This document shows, one piece after another, positions 1 through 5,302 of a DNA stretch of 6,980 nucleotides. Position 1 is the first letter of the stretch. Each line of letters begins with the position of its first letter. Source of the DNA: Microthrixaceae bacterium (GTDB lineage Bacteria > Actinomycetota > Acidimicrobiia > Acidimicrobiales > Acidimicrobilacustridaceae); contig CANGMY010000072.1 in NCBI GenBank assembly GCA_947455015.1, positions 1-6,980 on the forward strand, read 5' to 3'. The notes under the pieces are model-generated. The model was not told the DNA's origin. It did not search any database and was given only the letters and a program-made list of their open reading frames with translations. A program made the translations under genes and the position numbers.

Positions 1-411
1 GCCCACCGTCTCAACTCGCCAGGTGTCACCACTCACCTGAACGGTCCGAATCTGCTTGCCGCGCCCAGCAGAGGCAATTGATTGATCTTTGGTATTGATC
101 GGTAGCGAGGTCACTCCAATCGTTGCCACAGAATTTCCGGTCACGTCGATGCACTGGAATGCAACGCCGTCGATCGCTTCCTCAGGTCGTTGTCCACCCT
201 GCGGCAAACGACGTGGCGTTCCTTGTGAACAGGTCACTGCGGCTTGTCGCCCATCGGGGTCTTGGAAACGCTGCGCGTACGAGTTGAGGTACTGATCAAC
301 CTCTGATCGAACTCGATTATCCGTAACGACATAAGTAGAAACCGCAACGATGATCGCTGTAAGCGCGGTAAGCACCGCCATCGCGATAGCGATTTTTCCG
401 CGAAGCCTCAT
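1..411 (-). CDS. Sensor histidine kinase, N-terminal part (MprB-like), truncated by window edge
   Basis: The reading frame opens with ATG at 411 and stays open for 137 codons to base 1, so only the sensor part is present. Its ATG overlaps the TGA of the response regulator gene as ATGA, which implies translational coupling; no separate strong ribosome site is seen. Residues 1-6 are basic (MRLRGK) and a hydrophobic membrane helix spans about 7-29. An extracytoplasmic segment follows, starting with a helical VRSEVDQYLNSY stretch and reaching the window edge at WRVETVG near residues 131-137. This matches the sensor of MprB/TcrY-type actinobacterial kinases, which continue into a second membrane helix, HAMP, HisKA and ATPase domains outside this window. 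Two cysteines (61 and 87) lie in the sensor segment. Its expected role is to autophosphorylate and pass phosphate to the adjacent regulator. The kinase domains are not visible, so identity rests on gene order and N-terminal layout. Confidence 0.85.
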   Translation of the reverse strand, partial: MRLRGKIAIAMAVLTALTAIIVAVSTYVVTDNRVRSEVDQYLNSYAQRFQDPDGRQAAVTCSQGTPRRLPQGGQRPEEAIDGVAFQCIDVTGNSVATIGVTSLPINTKDQSIASAGRGKQIRTVQVSGDTWRVETVG

Positions 412-1094
412 GACTGGCGCAGTGTGTAACCGACGCCGCGCACCGTTTGAATCAGGCGAGGCTCGCCACCGTCTTCGGTCTTACGCCTCAAATAACCGAT
501 GTACACAGCCAACGCTTTTGAATCGGGTCCAAAGTCGTAACCCCAAATTTGGTCGTAAATGTTTGAGTGCGAAAGCACGACGCCCGTGTTGCGAGCAAGC
601 AGTTCAAGAAGATCGAACTCGGTCTTTGTGAGTTCAAGTTCACGCTCGCCACGCCACGCGCGCCGAGCAGCTTCGTCAATCACAAGATCTTCAACGGTGA
701 TCTGCGGAACATCATCGGCTTCGTCGAACGTGCTGCGACGAAGCAGCGAACGCAACCGAGCGAGCAGCTCATCAAGAGAGAAGGGTTTGGGGAGGTAATC
801 GTCGGCCCCCGCATCGAGTCCGGAAACTCGATCAGAAACTTCCGTCCGCGCGGTGAGCACCAGAATCGGAATTCGAGAACCTGCCGACCGAAGGCGCCGA
901 CACACCGTCAGCCCATCCATATTGGGCATCCCTAAATCAAGAAGAAGAAGGTCGACGCCGTCCTTGCTTGCCGCCTCAAGGGCAGCGACACCATCGGTCA
1001 CCGCTTCGACGGTGTAGCCCTCGAGTTCAAGCGCCCGGGTAACAGACTCTCGAACCGCCCGATCGTCTTCCGCGATAACTAGATGTGCTCCCAT
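408..1094 (-). CDS. OmpR/PhoB-family response regulator (MprA-like)
   Basis: A 228-residue DNA-binding response regulator of usual family length. The receiver domain (about 4-116) has the acidic pair E9-D10-D11, the phospho-acceptor D53 (LLLLDLGMP), T81 in LVLTA and K103 in PKPF, all in standard positions. The C-terminal winged helix (about 130-226) contains LTKTEFDLLELLARN, the recognition-helix region around YDQIWGYDFG, and the wing ending TVRGVGYTL. The stretches YIGYLRRKTE and GEPRLIQTVRGVGY closely recall mycobacterial MprA. The kinase gene follows with a 4-base overlap, so the two form one operon. The ATG at 1094 fits the family N-terminus (MGAHLVIAEDD), but the preceding Shine-Dalgarno is weak. 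A direct repeat 23-40 bases upstream may be an autoregulatory site. MprAB answers envelope stress in mycobacteria; the inducing signal here is unknown. Confidence 0.95.
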   Translation of the reverse strand: MGAHLVIAEDDRAVRESVTRALELEGYTVEAVTDGVAALEAASKDGVDLLLLDLGMPNMDGLTVCRRLRSAGSRIPILVLTARTEVSDRVSGLDAGADDYLPKPFSLDELLARLRSLLRRSTFDEADDVPQITVEDLVIDEAARRAWRGERELELTKTEFDLLELLARNTGVVLSHSNIYDQIWGYDFGPDSKALAVYIGYLRRKTEDGGEPRLIQTVRGVGYTLRQS

Positions 1095-1116
1095 GGCTCA
1101 GAGTCTTGCGCAGTCT

Positions 1117-1134
1117 GGTGAGAACCAGGTGAGA
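1117..1134 (-). promoter_or_regulatory. Direct repeat upstream of the response regulator, possible autoregulatory box
   Basis: On the minus strand TCTCACC occurs twice with an 11-base period (1134-1128 and 1123-1117), starting 23 bases upstream of the regulator ATG. OmpR-family regulators usually bind tandem direct repeats of about one helical turn, so a self-regulation site is plausible. The same stretch overlaps an inverted repeat CTGGT-GAGA-ACCAG at 1115-1128. No convincing -10 or -35 hexamer is visible beside it. Confidence 0.3.
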
Positions 1135-1144
1135 GAGACAGAAA

Positions 1145-1154
1145 GAACCGGTTC
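1145..1154. repeat. 10-base perfect palindrome GAACCGGTTC
   Basis: GAACCGGTTC is a perfect palindrome lying 51-60 bases upstream of the response regulator start and just downstream of the glnK terminator. It could be a dimeric-regulator half-site pair in the promoter of the two-component operon. It is short enough to be chance. Confidence 0.3.
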
Positions 1155-1169
1155 GAATCCTCTGACGCC

Positions 1170-1204
1170 AAAAACGCAAGGGCCCCCGCCGAAGCGGGGG
1201 CCCC
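1170..1204 (-). terminator. Rho-independent terminator of amtB-glnK
   Basis: A perfect 10-base-pair GC-rich stem (1180-1189 with 1194-1203) closes a four-base loop that reads TTCG on the minus strand, a very stable tetraloop. On the minus strand it is followed by TTGCGTTTTT (1179-1170), a T tract that fits termination of transcription coming from glnK. The hairpin begins 24 bases after the glnK stop codon. On the plus strand no T tract follows, so it is directional. It separates the nitrogen operon from the two-component operon downstream. Confidence 0.9.
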
Positions 1205-1227
1205 ACGTCAACCTAGGAGGAGGTTGT

Positions 1228-1569
1228 TTAGATGGCTTCGACACCGGTTTCGGATGTACGAATCCGAACCAGTTCGTCGACTCCAAGTACCCAGATCTTG
1301 CCGTCACCAATCTTTCCGGTTTGGCCAGCTGCAGTGATGGTCTCGATCGCCTTCGCGACCTGGGCCTCATCCACGATCAGCTCGATCTTGATCTTGGGAA
1401 GGAGTTCAACCGTGTACTCGGAACCTCGGAAGGTTTCGGTCTTGCCGCCCTGGCGTCCGAAGCCCTTGACTTCGGTCACCGTGAGGCCGGTAATTCCGTC
1501 CTTCTTGAGTGCTTCCTTTACATCGTCGAACTTGTGTGGTTTGAGAATTGCGGTAACAAGTTTCAGCAT
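1228..1569 (-). CDS. glnK: Nitrogen regulatory protein P-II (GlnK)
   Basis: A 113-residue P-II signal protein, essentially full family length. It is a trimeric cytoplasmic sensor of ATP/ADP and 2-oxoglutarate that docks on AmtB and blocks ammonium entry when nitrogen is plentiful. The first signature is VKGFGRQGG (34-42). The T-loop carries RGSEYTVELLPK with Y52 equivalent to the modified Tyr51 of other P-II proteins; numbering shifts by one because of an extra N-terminal residue. The second signature TGKIGDGKIWV (about 84-94) supplies nucleotide-binding residues, followed by VRIRTSE. The position of E. coli Tyr46 is Phe47 here. In actinobacteria Tyr51 is usually adenylylated by GlnD; no glnD gene is in this window. 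A strong AAGGAGG site 8 bases before the ATG fixes the start. The gene follows amtB by 3 bases and ends at a terminator. I call it glnK rather than glnB because of the amtB link. Confidence 0.97.
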   Translation of the reverse strand: MLKLVTAILKPHKFDDVKEALKKDGITGLTVTEVKGFGRQGGKTETFRGSEYTVELLPKIKIELIVDEAQVAKAIETITAAGQTGKIGDGKIWVLGVDELVRIRTSETGVEAI

Positions 1570-1572
1570 GAT

Positions 1573-3084
1573 TTAAGCCTCCTTGCTAGCGCCGGACGAA
1601 GCAGGAACGCCTGTGCCGGTGAAAGCGAATTCAGGATGGTAAGCGGAACCGCCGTGCTCGTGAATGTCAATACCCTCGAGCTCGATGTCGGTGGGGACAC
1701 GCAGTTGCTTGGCTGCCTTCAGTCCGTACATCAGAACCAGGCCGGCGATCAGAACGAGTCCGGTCACCACTGCGGAACCAATGAGTTGCGACACCAACTG
1801 GTCGGTGCCACCGCCGTAGAACAGGCCGGTCACAGTGCCAGTGCTGATGTCAGCGCCGGTTGCACCTGGGATTCCGAAATCTCCCGTTGCAAACAGGCCA
1901 ACCGCAATGGTTCCGAAGATGCCACAGACGCCGTGGACTGCGACTGCACCAATCGGATCATCAACTCGGAACCATTCGATGGCATCAATGGCGAGCACAC
2001 AGATGATCGCTGCAAATCCGCCAATGATGATCGCTCCGAGAGGGCTTACCCAGTAACACGGTGCGGTGATCGCAACGAGACCAGCAAGGAAGCCGTTGAT
2101 CGTGATACCTGGATCCCACTTCTTGGTGCGGAAGTACATGAAGGCCAAGCCCACAAGACATCCAGCACATGCAGCGAGAGTGGTGTTTGCAGCGACACGA
2201 CCGATGCCTTCGAGATCCATCGCGCTGAGCGTGGAGCCCGGGTTGAAGCCGTACCAACCGAACCAAAGAATGATGCCGCCAATGGCTGCGATCGTCATGT
2301 CGTGACCGACCATGAAGCCGCCACCGTCTCGCTTGAACTTGCGTCCGATACGAGGGCCAAGAGCAACAGCGCCGGTGAGAGCAAGAACGCCACCAACGGT
2401 ATGAACAACCGTTGAGCCAGCAAAGTCGCGGAACGGCGTGTCCATGGTTGCGAGCCAGCCGCCCGGTCCCCAGATCCAGTGACCGACGATTGGGTAGATG
2501 ATTGCGCTCACACCGATGCTGTAAAACAAATCACCCTTGAAGCTGGTACGACCGACCATGGCGCCCGACACGATGGTCGAGGCAGTGTCAGCGAAAGCGA
2601 ACTGGAACAACCAGAAGGCCAGGAACGCAACACCGGTGGTGCCATAGGTCGCGGGTGCGTCGCTCAGGAAGAAGAACTGATGGCCGATCCAGCCATTGCC
2701 TTCGCCGAACATGAACGCGAAGCCCACTGCCCAGAAGAGGATGCCGCACATGGCGGTATCGACGATGCACTCCATAAGGACGTTCACCGTTTCACGAGTA
2801 CGAGCGAAACCCGCCTCGAGCATCATGAAGCCGGCTTGCATGAAAAAGACTAGGAATGCCGCTACAAGAACCCACATCGTGTTGATCGGGTTGATGAGAT
2901 CAGCAGCGGCGGTAAGGGGTGTCTCAACTTCTTGAGCACCTGCTCGGCCACCTACGTACCAAGCGAGACCGAGCATCAGAGCGAGAACCGCCGTGGTGCC
3001 GATCATTTTTCCTCCGAGGTATGTGAAGAAGTAGCGACGTGAGTCCCGCTCCTTCATGCCCCCGATGAACCGTTTGATCATCAT
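1573..3084 (-). CDS. amtB: Ammonium transporter (Amt family)
   Basis: A 503-residue integral membrane ammonium channel acting as a trimer in the cytoplasmic membrane. An N-terminal segment (about 27-50) is hydrophobic and ends in AGAQ, like a signal sequence; the channel then spans about 65-455 with the usual eleven helices. Key residues align with E. coli AmtB: the phenylalanine gate F164 and F280, S284 in FNPGS, the twin pore histidines H228 (DFAGSTVVH) and H384 (AVHGVCG), with D220 and D376 eight residues before each. The cytoplasmic tail keeps the conserved pattern VPTDIELEGIDIHEHGGSAY needed for GlnK docking. It forms an operon with glnK 3 bases downstream. The start is uncertain: two ATGs at 3084 and 3081 follow GGAGGA too closely for the first, and M27 (ATG at 3006) has its own GGAGG four bases upstream. 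Identity is secure. Confidence 0.96.
   Translation of the reverse strand: MMIKRFIGGMKERDSRRYFFTYLGGKMIGTTAVLALMLGLAWYVGGRAGAQEVETPLTAAADLINPINTMWVLVAAFLVFFMQAGFMMLEAGFARTRETVNVLMECIVDTAMCGILFWAVGFAFMFGEGNGWIGHQFFFLSDAPATYGTTGVAFLAFWLFQFAFADTASTIVSGAMVGRTSFKGDLFYSIGVSAIIYPIVGHWIWGPGGWLATMDTPFRDFAGSTVVHTVGGVLALTGAVALGPRIGRKFKRDGGGFMVGHDMTIAAIGGIILWFGWYGFNPGSTLSAMDLEGIGRVAANTTLAACAGCLVGLAFMYFRTKKWDPGITINGFLAGLVAITAPCYWVSPLGAIIIGGFAAIICVLAIDAIEWFRVDDPIGAVAVHGVCGIFGTIAVGLFATGDFGIPGATGADISTGTVTGLFYGGGTDQLVSQLIGSAVVTGLVLIAGLVLMYGLKAAKQLRVPTDIELEGIDIHEHGGSAYHPEFAFTGTGVPASSGASKEA
1578..1584 (-). promoter_or_regulatory. Ribosome binding site of glnK
   Basis: AAGGAGG on the minus strand, 8 bases before the glnK ATG, lies inside the last codons of amtB. 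It fixes the glnK start and allows high expression of the regulator relative to the channel. Confidence 0.85.
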
Positions 3085-3090
3085 TCCTCC
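3085..3090 (-). promoter_or_regulatory. Ribosome binding site of amtB, start-deciding and ambiguous
   Basis: On the minus strand GGAGGA abuts ATGATG. Spacing from GGAGG is only 1 base to the first ATG and 4 to the second, so the second ATG (3081) is the better partner. A competing GGAGG at 3015-3011, four bases before the ATG at 3006, would give a protein 26 residues shorter that begins directly at the hydrophobic signal-like segment. Confidence 0.5.
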
Positions 3091-3175
3091 ATTTGGATCA
3101 ACCGCGCCGTGTGACGCAGATATGAAGGTACGGACCCCCGATTTCCGGCCCGTGTGGCCACGATGACGCGATTCG

Positions 3176-3201
3176 GTCAGTTTCCTGACATGAATCTGAC
3201 A
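3176..3201. promoter_or_regulatory. CTGACA/TGTCAG repeat cluster between amtB and the FKBP gene
   Basis: CTGACA occurs at 3185-3190 and 3196-3201, an 11-base period, and again at 3248-3253. The first copy is also half of a perfect inverted repeat GTCAG-TTTC-CTGAC at 3176-3189. The cluster lies about 92-117 bases upstream of the amtB ATG and 64-89 bases upstream of the FKBP ATG. An 11-base spacing fits direct-repeat binding by an OmpR-like regulator such as actinobacterial GlnR, but the motif (GTCAG) does not match the GlnR consensus (GTNAC/GAAAC) well. No clear -10 box is evident for either gene. Confidence 0.3.
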
Positions 3202-3264
3202 AGATCAAGGTGAAACCCCGGATTTCTCGCCCGTTCCTTACCCTCGTCTGACAGGCTTCCCCCC

Positions 3265-4227
3265 ATGAGTTTTTCTTCCTCCCCCCGTCGCGCATCGCGC
3301 GTAATCGCCGCTGGCGTGTTCATTGCAACTCTTGCTTTCGTACCTGCACTTGTTGCATGTGGATCATCGTCATCCAAGTCGAGTGATTCGTCGACGAGTT
3401 CGACAATGCCCGACGTGCACACAAAATCGCTCGACAAGGTGACGGTCACTGGTGACGTTGGCAGTAAGCCCACCGTCACGTTTGACACCGCGTATGCGGG
3501 TGACGTCGAAGAACACATCGTTCTCGTTCCAGGAACTGGCGAAGACATCAAAGAGGGACAGCGCGTTACCGCTGATTACGTAGCAATCAGCGGCAACGAC
3601 GGAAGCGAGCTGGATTCCACATACGGCAAGACTCCGCAACGCATCGTGCTTGATCACAATTCACTCCTCGCTCCCGTCTACGACGCGATGGTCGGGCAGA
3701 AAGTTGGCGCGCGCTTGGTGGTCGCGGCCGATGTCACAGCACAACAAGGAACCTGGATCATTTTTGTCTTCGACATCACTGGCGTTCAGGATGTTCCGAC
3801 CTCTGCATCCGGCACTCCCGTCACACCACCCGCTGGTCTTCCGGTTGTCACCGTTGTGAACGGTGTTCCAACCATTACGCCGCCCACTGGCGATGCACCG
3901 ACATCACTCGTCGCACAGGTCCTCATCAAGGGTGACGGTCCCGCCATCACCGCAGGCCAAACCGTGCTCATGCAATACACCGGCATGATTTGGGCCACCG
4001 GCAAAGTCTTCGACAGTTCTTGGGGCAGCGCACCGGTTGACTTTCCCGTTGGCGCCGGACAGGTCATCCCCGGCTTCGATGAAGGACTCGTTGGTCAAAC
4101 AATCGGTTCACGAGTGTTGCTCGTGATTCCGCCTGATAAGGGCTACGGCGCTGACGGCAACACACAGGCCGGTATTTCCGGAACTGACACGCTGATCTTT
4201 GTTGTCGACCTGCTGCTCGCGAGCTAA
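3265..4227 (+). CDS. Lipoprotein with tandem FKBP-type peptidyl-prolyl isomerase domains
   Basis: A 320-residue exported lipoprotein. The N-terminus has arginines at 8, 9 and 12, a hydrophobic core (13-31) and a lipobox ALVAC with lipidated C32, then a Ser-rich linker (33-47). It should act as a folding catalyst for prolyl bonds at the outer face of the membrane. The second FKBP domain (about 211-320) is intact: Y238, F249-D250 (VFDSS), F260, V267-I268 (VIPGFDEGL, with F271 in place of the FKBP12 tryptophan), Y294 (GYG) and F312. The first (about 75-177) has the fold pattern but has lost this pocket: LDST replaces FDSS, the VIPG motif is altered to LAPVYD, and the GYG loop is missing. A proline-rich linker (about 180-210) joins them. 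No good Shine-Dalgarno precedes the ATG, so the start is chosen by the signal peptide. It is a single plus-strand gene ending 10 bases before the convergent SDR gene. Confidence 0.92.
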   Translation: MSFSSSPRRASRVIAAGVFIATLAFVPALVACGSSSSKSSDSSTSSTMPDVHTKSLDKVTVTGDVGSKPTVTFDTAYAGDVEEHIVLVPGTGEDIKEGQRVTADYVAISGNDGSELDSTYGKTPQRIVLDHNSLLAPVYDAMVGQKVGARLVVAADVTAQQGTWIIFVFDITGVQDVPTSASGTPVTPPAGLPVVTVVNGVPTITPPTGDAPTSLVAQVLIKGDGPAITAGQTVLMQYTGMIWATGKVFDSSWGSAPVDFPVGAGQVIPGFDEGLVGQTIGSRVLLVIPPDKGYGADGNTQAGISGTDTLIFVVDLLLAS

Positions 4228-4237
4228 CCGCAACCAG

Positions 4238-5167
4238 TTAAAGACCGGGGTACCCGCTCATCATCGACGCCATCAACGGCGACTCCGGCCCCTCAGTCGG
4301 TTTCGTCGGCACCTTGGTGATTTCATCAGCATGTTCCGAAATGAGTTCAGGCGTGAGTTGGCGATCGGTGAAACCATCGTTCACTGCGAAGCCAACGCGC
4401 GCCACGTGACCCGCGCCAACGGCGAAACAATCACCGCTTACATCGCACGTTTCATGCGCTAGCCAAACAACTAATGGTGCAACCTTGCTCGGATGCAACC
4501 ACTCCGCGAGTTGATCGCTCCAGGGAATTGGCCCGAAACCGGTTCCGAGCCGCGTCTTCGCGTATGGAGCGATGACGTTAACGTTGATGCCAACAGGCGC
4601 TCCTTCTTTCGCCATTGCAATCGTGAGTCCGATCACACCAGCTTTCGCCATTGAATACACGGTGCTGTTTTCGAATCCGCCGTAGCCCGCACCTGAAGAC
4701 ACGTTGATGATGCGTCCACCGCCGTTTTGTTCCATGACGCGCCAGGCAGCTCGCCCGACATTGAGTGTGCCCAACAACTGAGTCGAGATCACTGTGTCAA
4801 TGTGCTCGTCAGGAAAGTTCGCAAACGGTTGCATACGAACCTGACCCGCATTGTTCACACAGATATCGACGGTTCCAAATGCATCGAGAGCTGTCTGAAT
4901 AATCGCGTTGGCACCTTCGACTGTTGCGACGGTGTCGTAATTCGCAACTGCGATTCCGCCTGCCGCAACGATCTCGGCCACAACTTCGTCGGCTGGATTG
5001 ACCGCCGGGGCATCGCCGGTGTCGTCGGTGTCGCTGATGGCAACGCCGAAATCGTTGACGACGACACGCGCCCCACGCGACGCAAGGAGAAGCGCATATT
5101 CGCGCCCAAGACCTCGCCCGGCTCCTGTGATTACCGCCACCGCTCCATCGAAAGTGAGTTCATCCAT
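4238..5167 (-). CDS. Short-chain dehydrogenase/reductase, MFE-2 (HSD17B4)-like
   Basis: A 309-residue classical SDR, probably a soluble NAD(H)-dependent alcohol or 3-hydroxyacyl-CoA dehydrogenase. The cofactor motif TGAGRGLG is at 14-21, D39 after the second strand (VVVND) favours NAD over NADP, NNAG is at 105-108, and the catalytic residues are S158 (NVSSG), Y171 and K175 (YSMAK). The tetrad Asn position holds Q130 (STQLLG); in the human MFE-2 enzyme this position is also not Asn but His. The opening GRGLGREYALLLASRGARVVVND and the later IAPYAKTRL both recall the dehydrogenase unit of peroxisomal multifunctional enzyme type 2, which works in beta-oxidation. Here it stands alone without hydratase or SCP2 domains. 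The C-terminal 50 residues are an extension beyond the SDR core. No strong ribosome site precedes the ATG at 5167; it is chosen because the fold begins directly after it. The actual substrate cannot be read from sequence. Confidence 0.9.
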   Translation of the reverse strand: MDELTFDGAVAVITGAGRGLGREYALLLASRGARVVVNDFGVAISDTDDTGDAPAVNPADEVVAEIVAAGGIAVANYDTVATVEGANAIIQTALDAFGTVDICVNNAGQVRMQPFANFPDEHIDTVISTQLLGTLNVGRAAWRVMEQNGGGRIINVSSGAGYGGFENSTVYSMAKAGVIGLTIAMAKEGAPVGINVNVIAPYAKTRLGTGFGPIPWSDQLAEWLHPSKVAPLVVWLAHETCDVSGDCFAVGAGHVARVGFAVNDGFTDRQLTPELISEHADEITKVPTKPTEGPESPLMASMMSGYPGL

Positions 5168-5216
5168 GTCCGCATTCTTGCGTGATCTGGTGACTCACGG
5201 ACGAAGGCCCACTTTT

Positions 5217-5240
5217 CTGAAACAGCGAAGGCGCTTTCAG
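5217..5240. repeat. Hairpin in the SDR/SPFH divergent intergenic region
   Basis: An inverted repeat pairs CTGAA (5217-5221) with TTCAG (5236-5240) and AGCG (5224-5227) with CGCT (5232-5235), leaving a two-base bulge and a four-base loop. It lies 50 bases upstream of the SDR start and 62 bases upstream of the SPFH start. There is no T tract after it on either strand, so it is not a standard terminator. An operator or leader structure is possible. The rest of this 135-base gap shows only a weak TAGTCT (5253-5258) as a possible -10 for the plus-strand unit. Confidence 0.35.
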
Positions 5241-5290
5241 CGATCACACAACTAGTCTCAATTCACTCGCAGTTCGACGGACCACAGGCC

Positions 5291-5297
5291 AAGGAGA
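5291..5297 (+). promoter_or_regulatory. Ribosome binding site of the SPFH gene
   Basis: AAGGAGA ends 5 bases before the ATG at 5303. It is the clearest Shine-Dalgarno on the plus strand here and fixes the start of the SPFH/zinc-ribbon protein. Confidence 0.85.
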
Positions 5298-5302
5298 GTC
5301 CG

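Noticed and set aside
1093..2415. A 440-codon plus-strand open frame opposite glnK and amtB
   Set aside because: It is antisense to two secure genes, runs through the glnK terminator hairpin, has no recognisable domain, and is rich in Ser, Asn, Asp and Glu as expected for a shadow frame of a membrane protein gene.
3185..3213. CTGACA as a -35 box for the FKBP gene
   Set aside because: No acceptable -10 hexamer lies 16-18 bases downstream of any CTGACA copy, so I report the motif only as a repeat.
3177..3551. Minus-strand frame across the FKBP start and the divergent promoter region
   Set aside because: It is antisense to the signal peptide and first domain of the lipoprotein and shows no domain or ribosome site.
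4241..4260. GGGTACCC palindrome near the convergent FKBP/SDR ends as a possible shared terminator
   Set aside because: The stem is only 4 base pairs with no loop and no T tract; it also lies inside the SDR coding sequence.
4727..5185. A 152-codon plus-strand frame inside the SDR gene
   Set aside because: It is antisense to a well-supported SDR with all catalytic motifs, and has no recognisable domain of its own.
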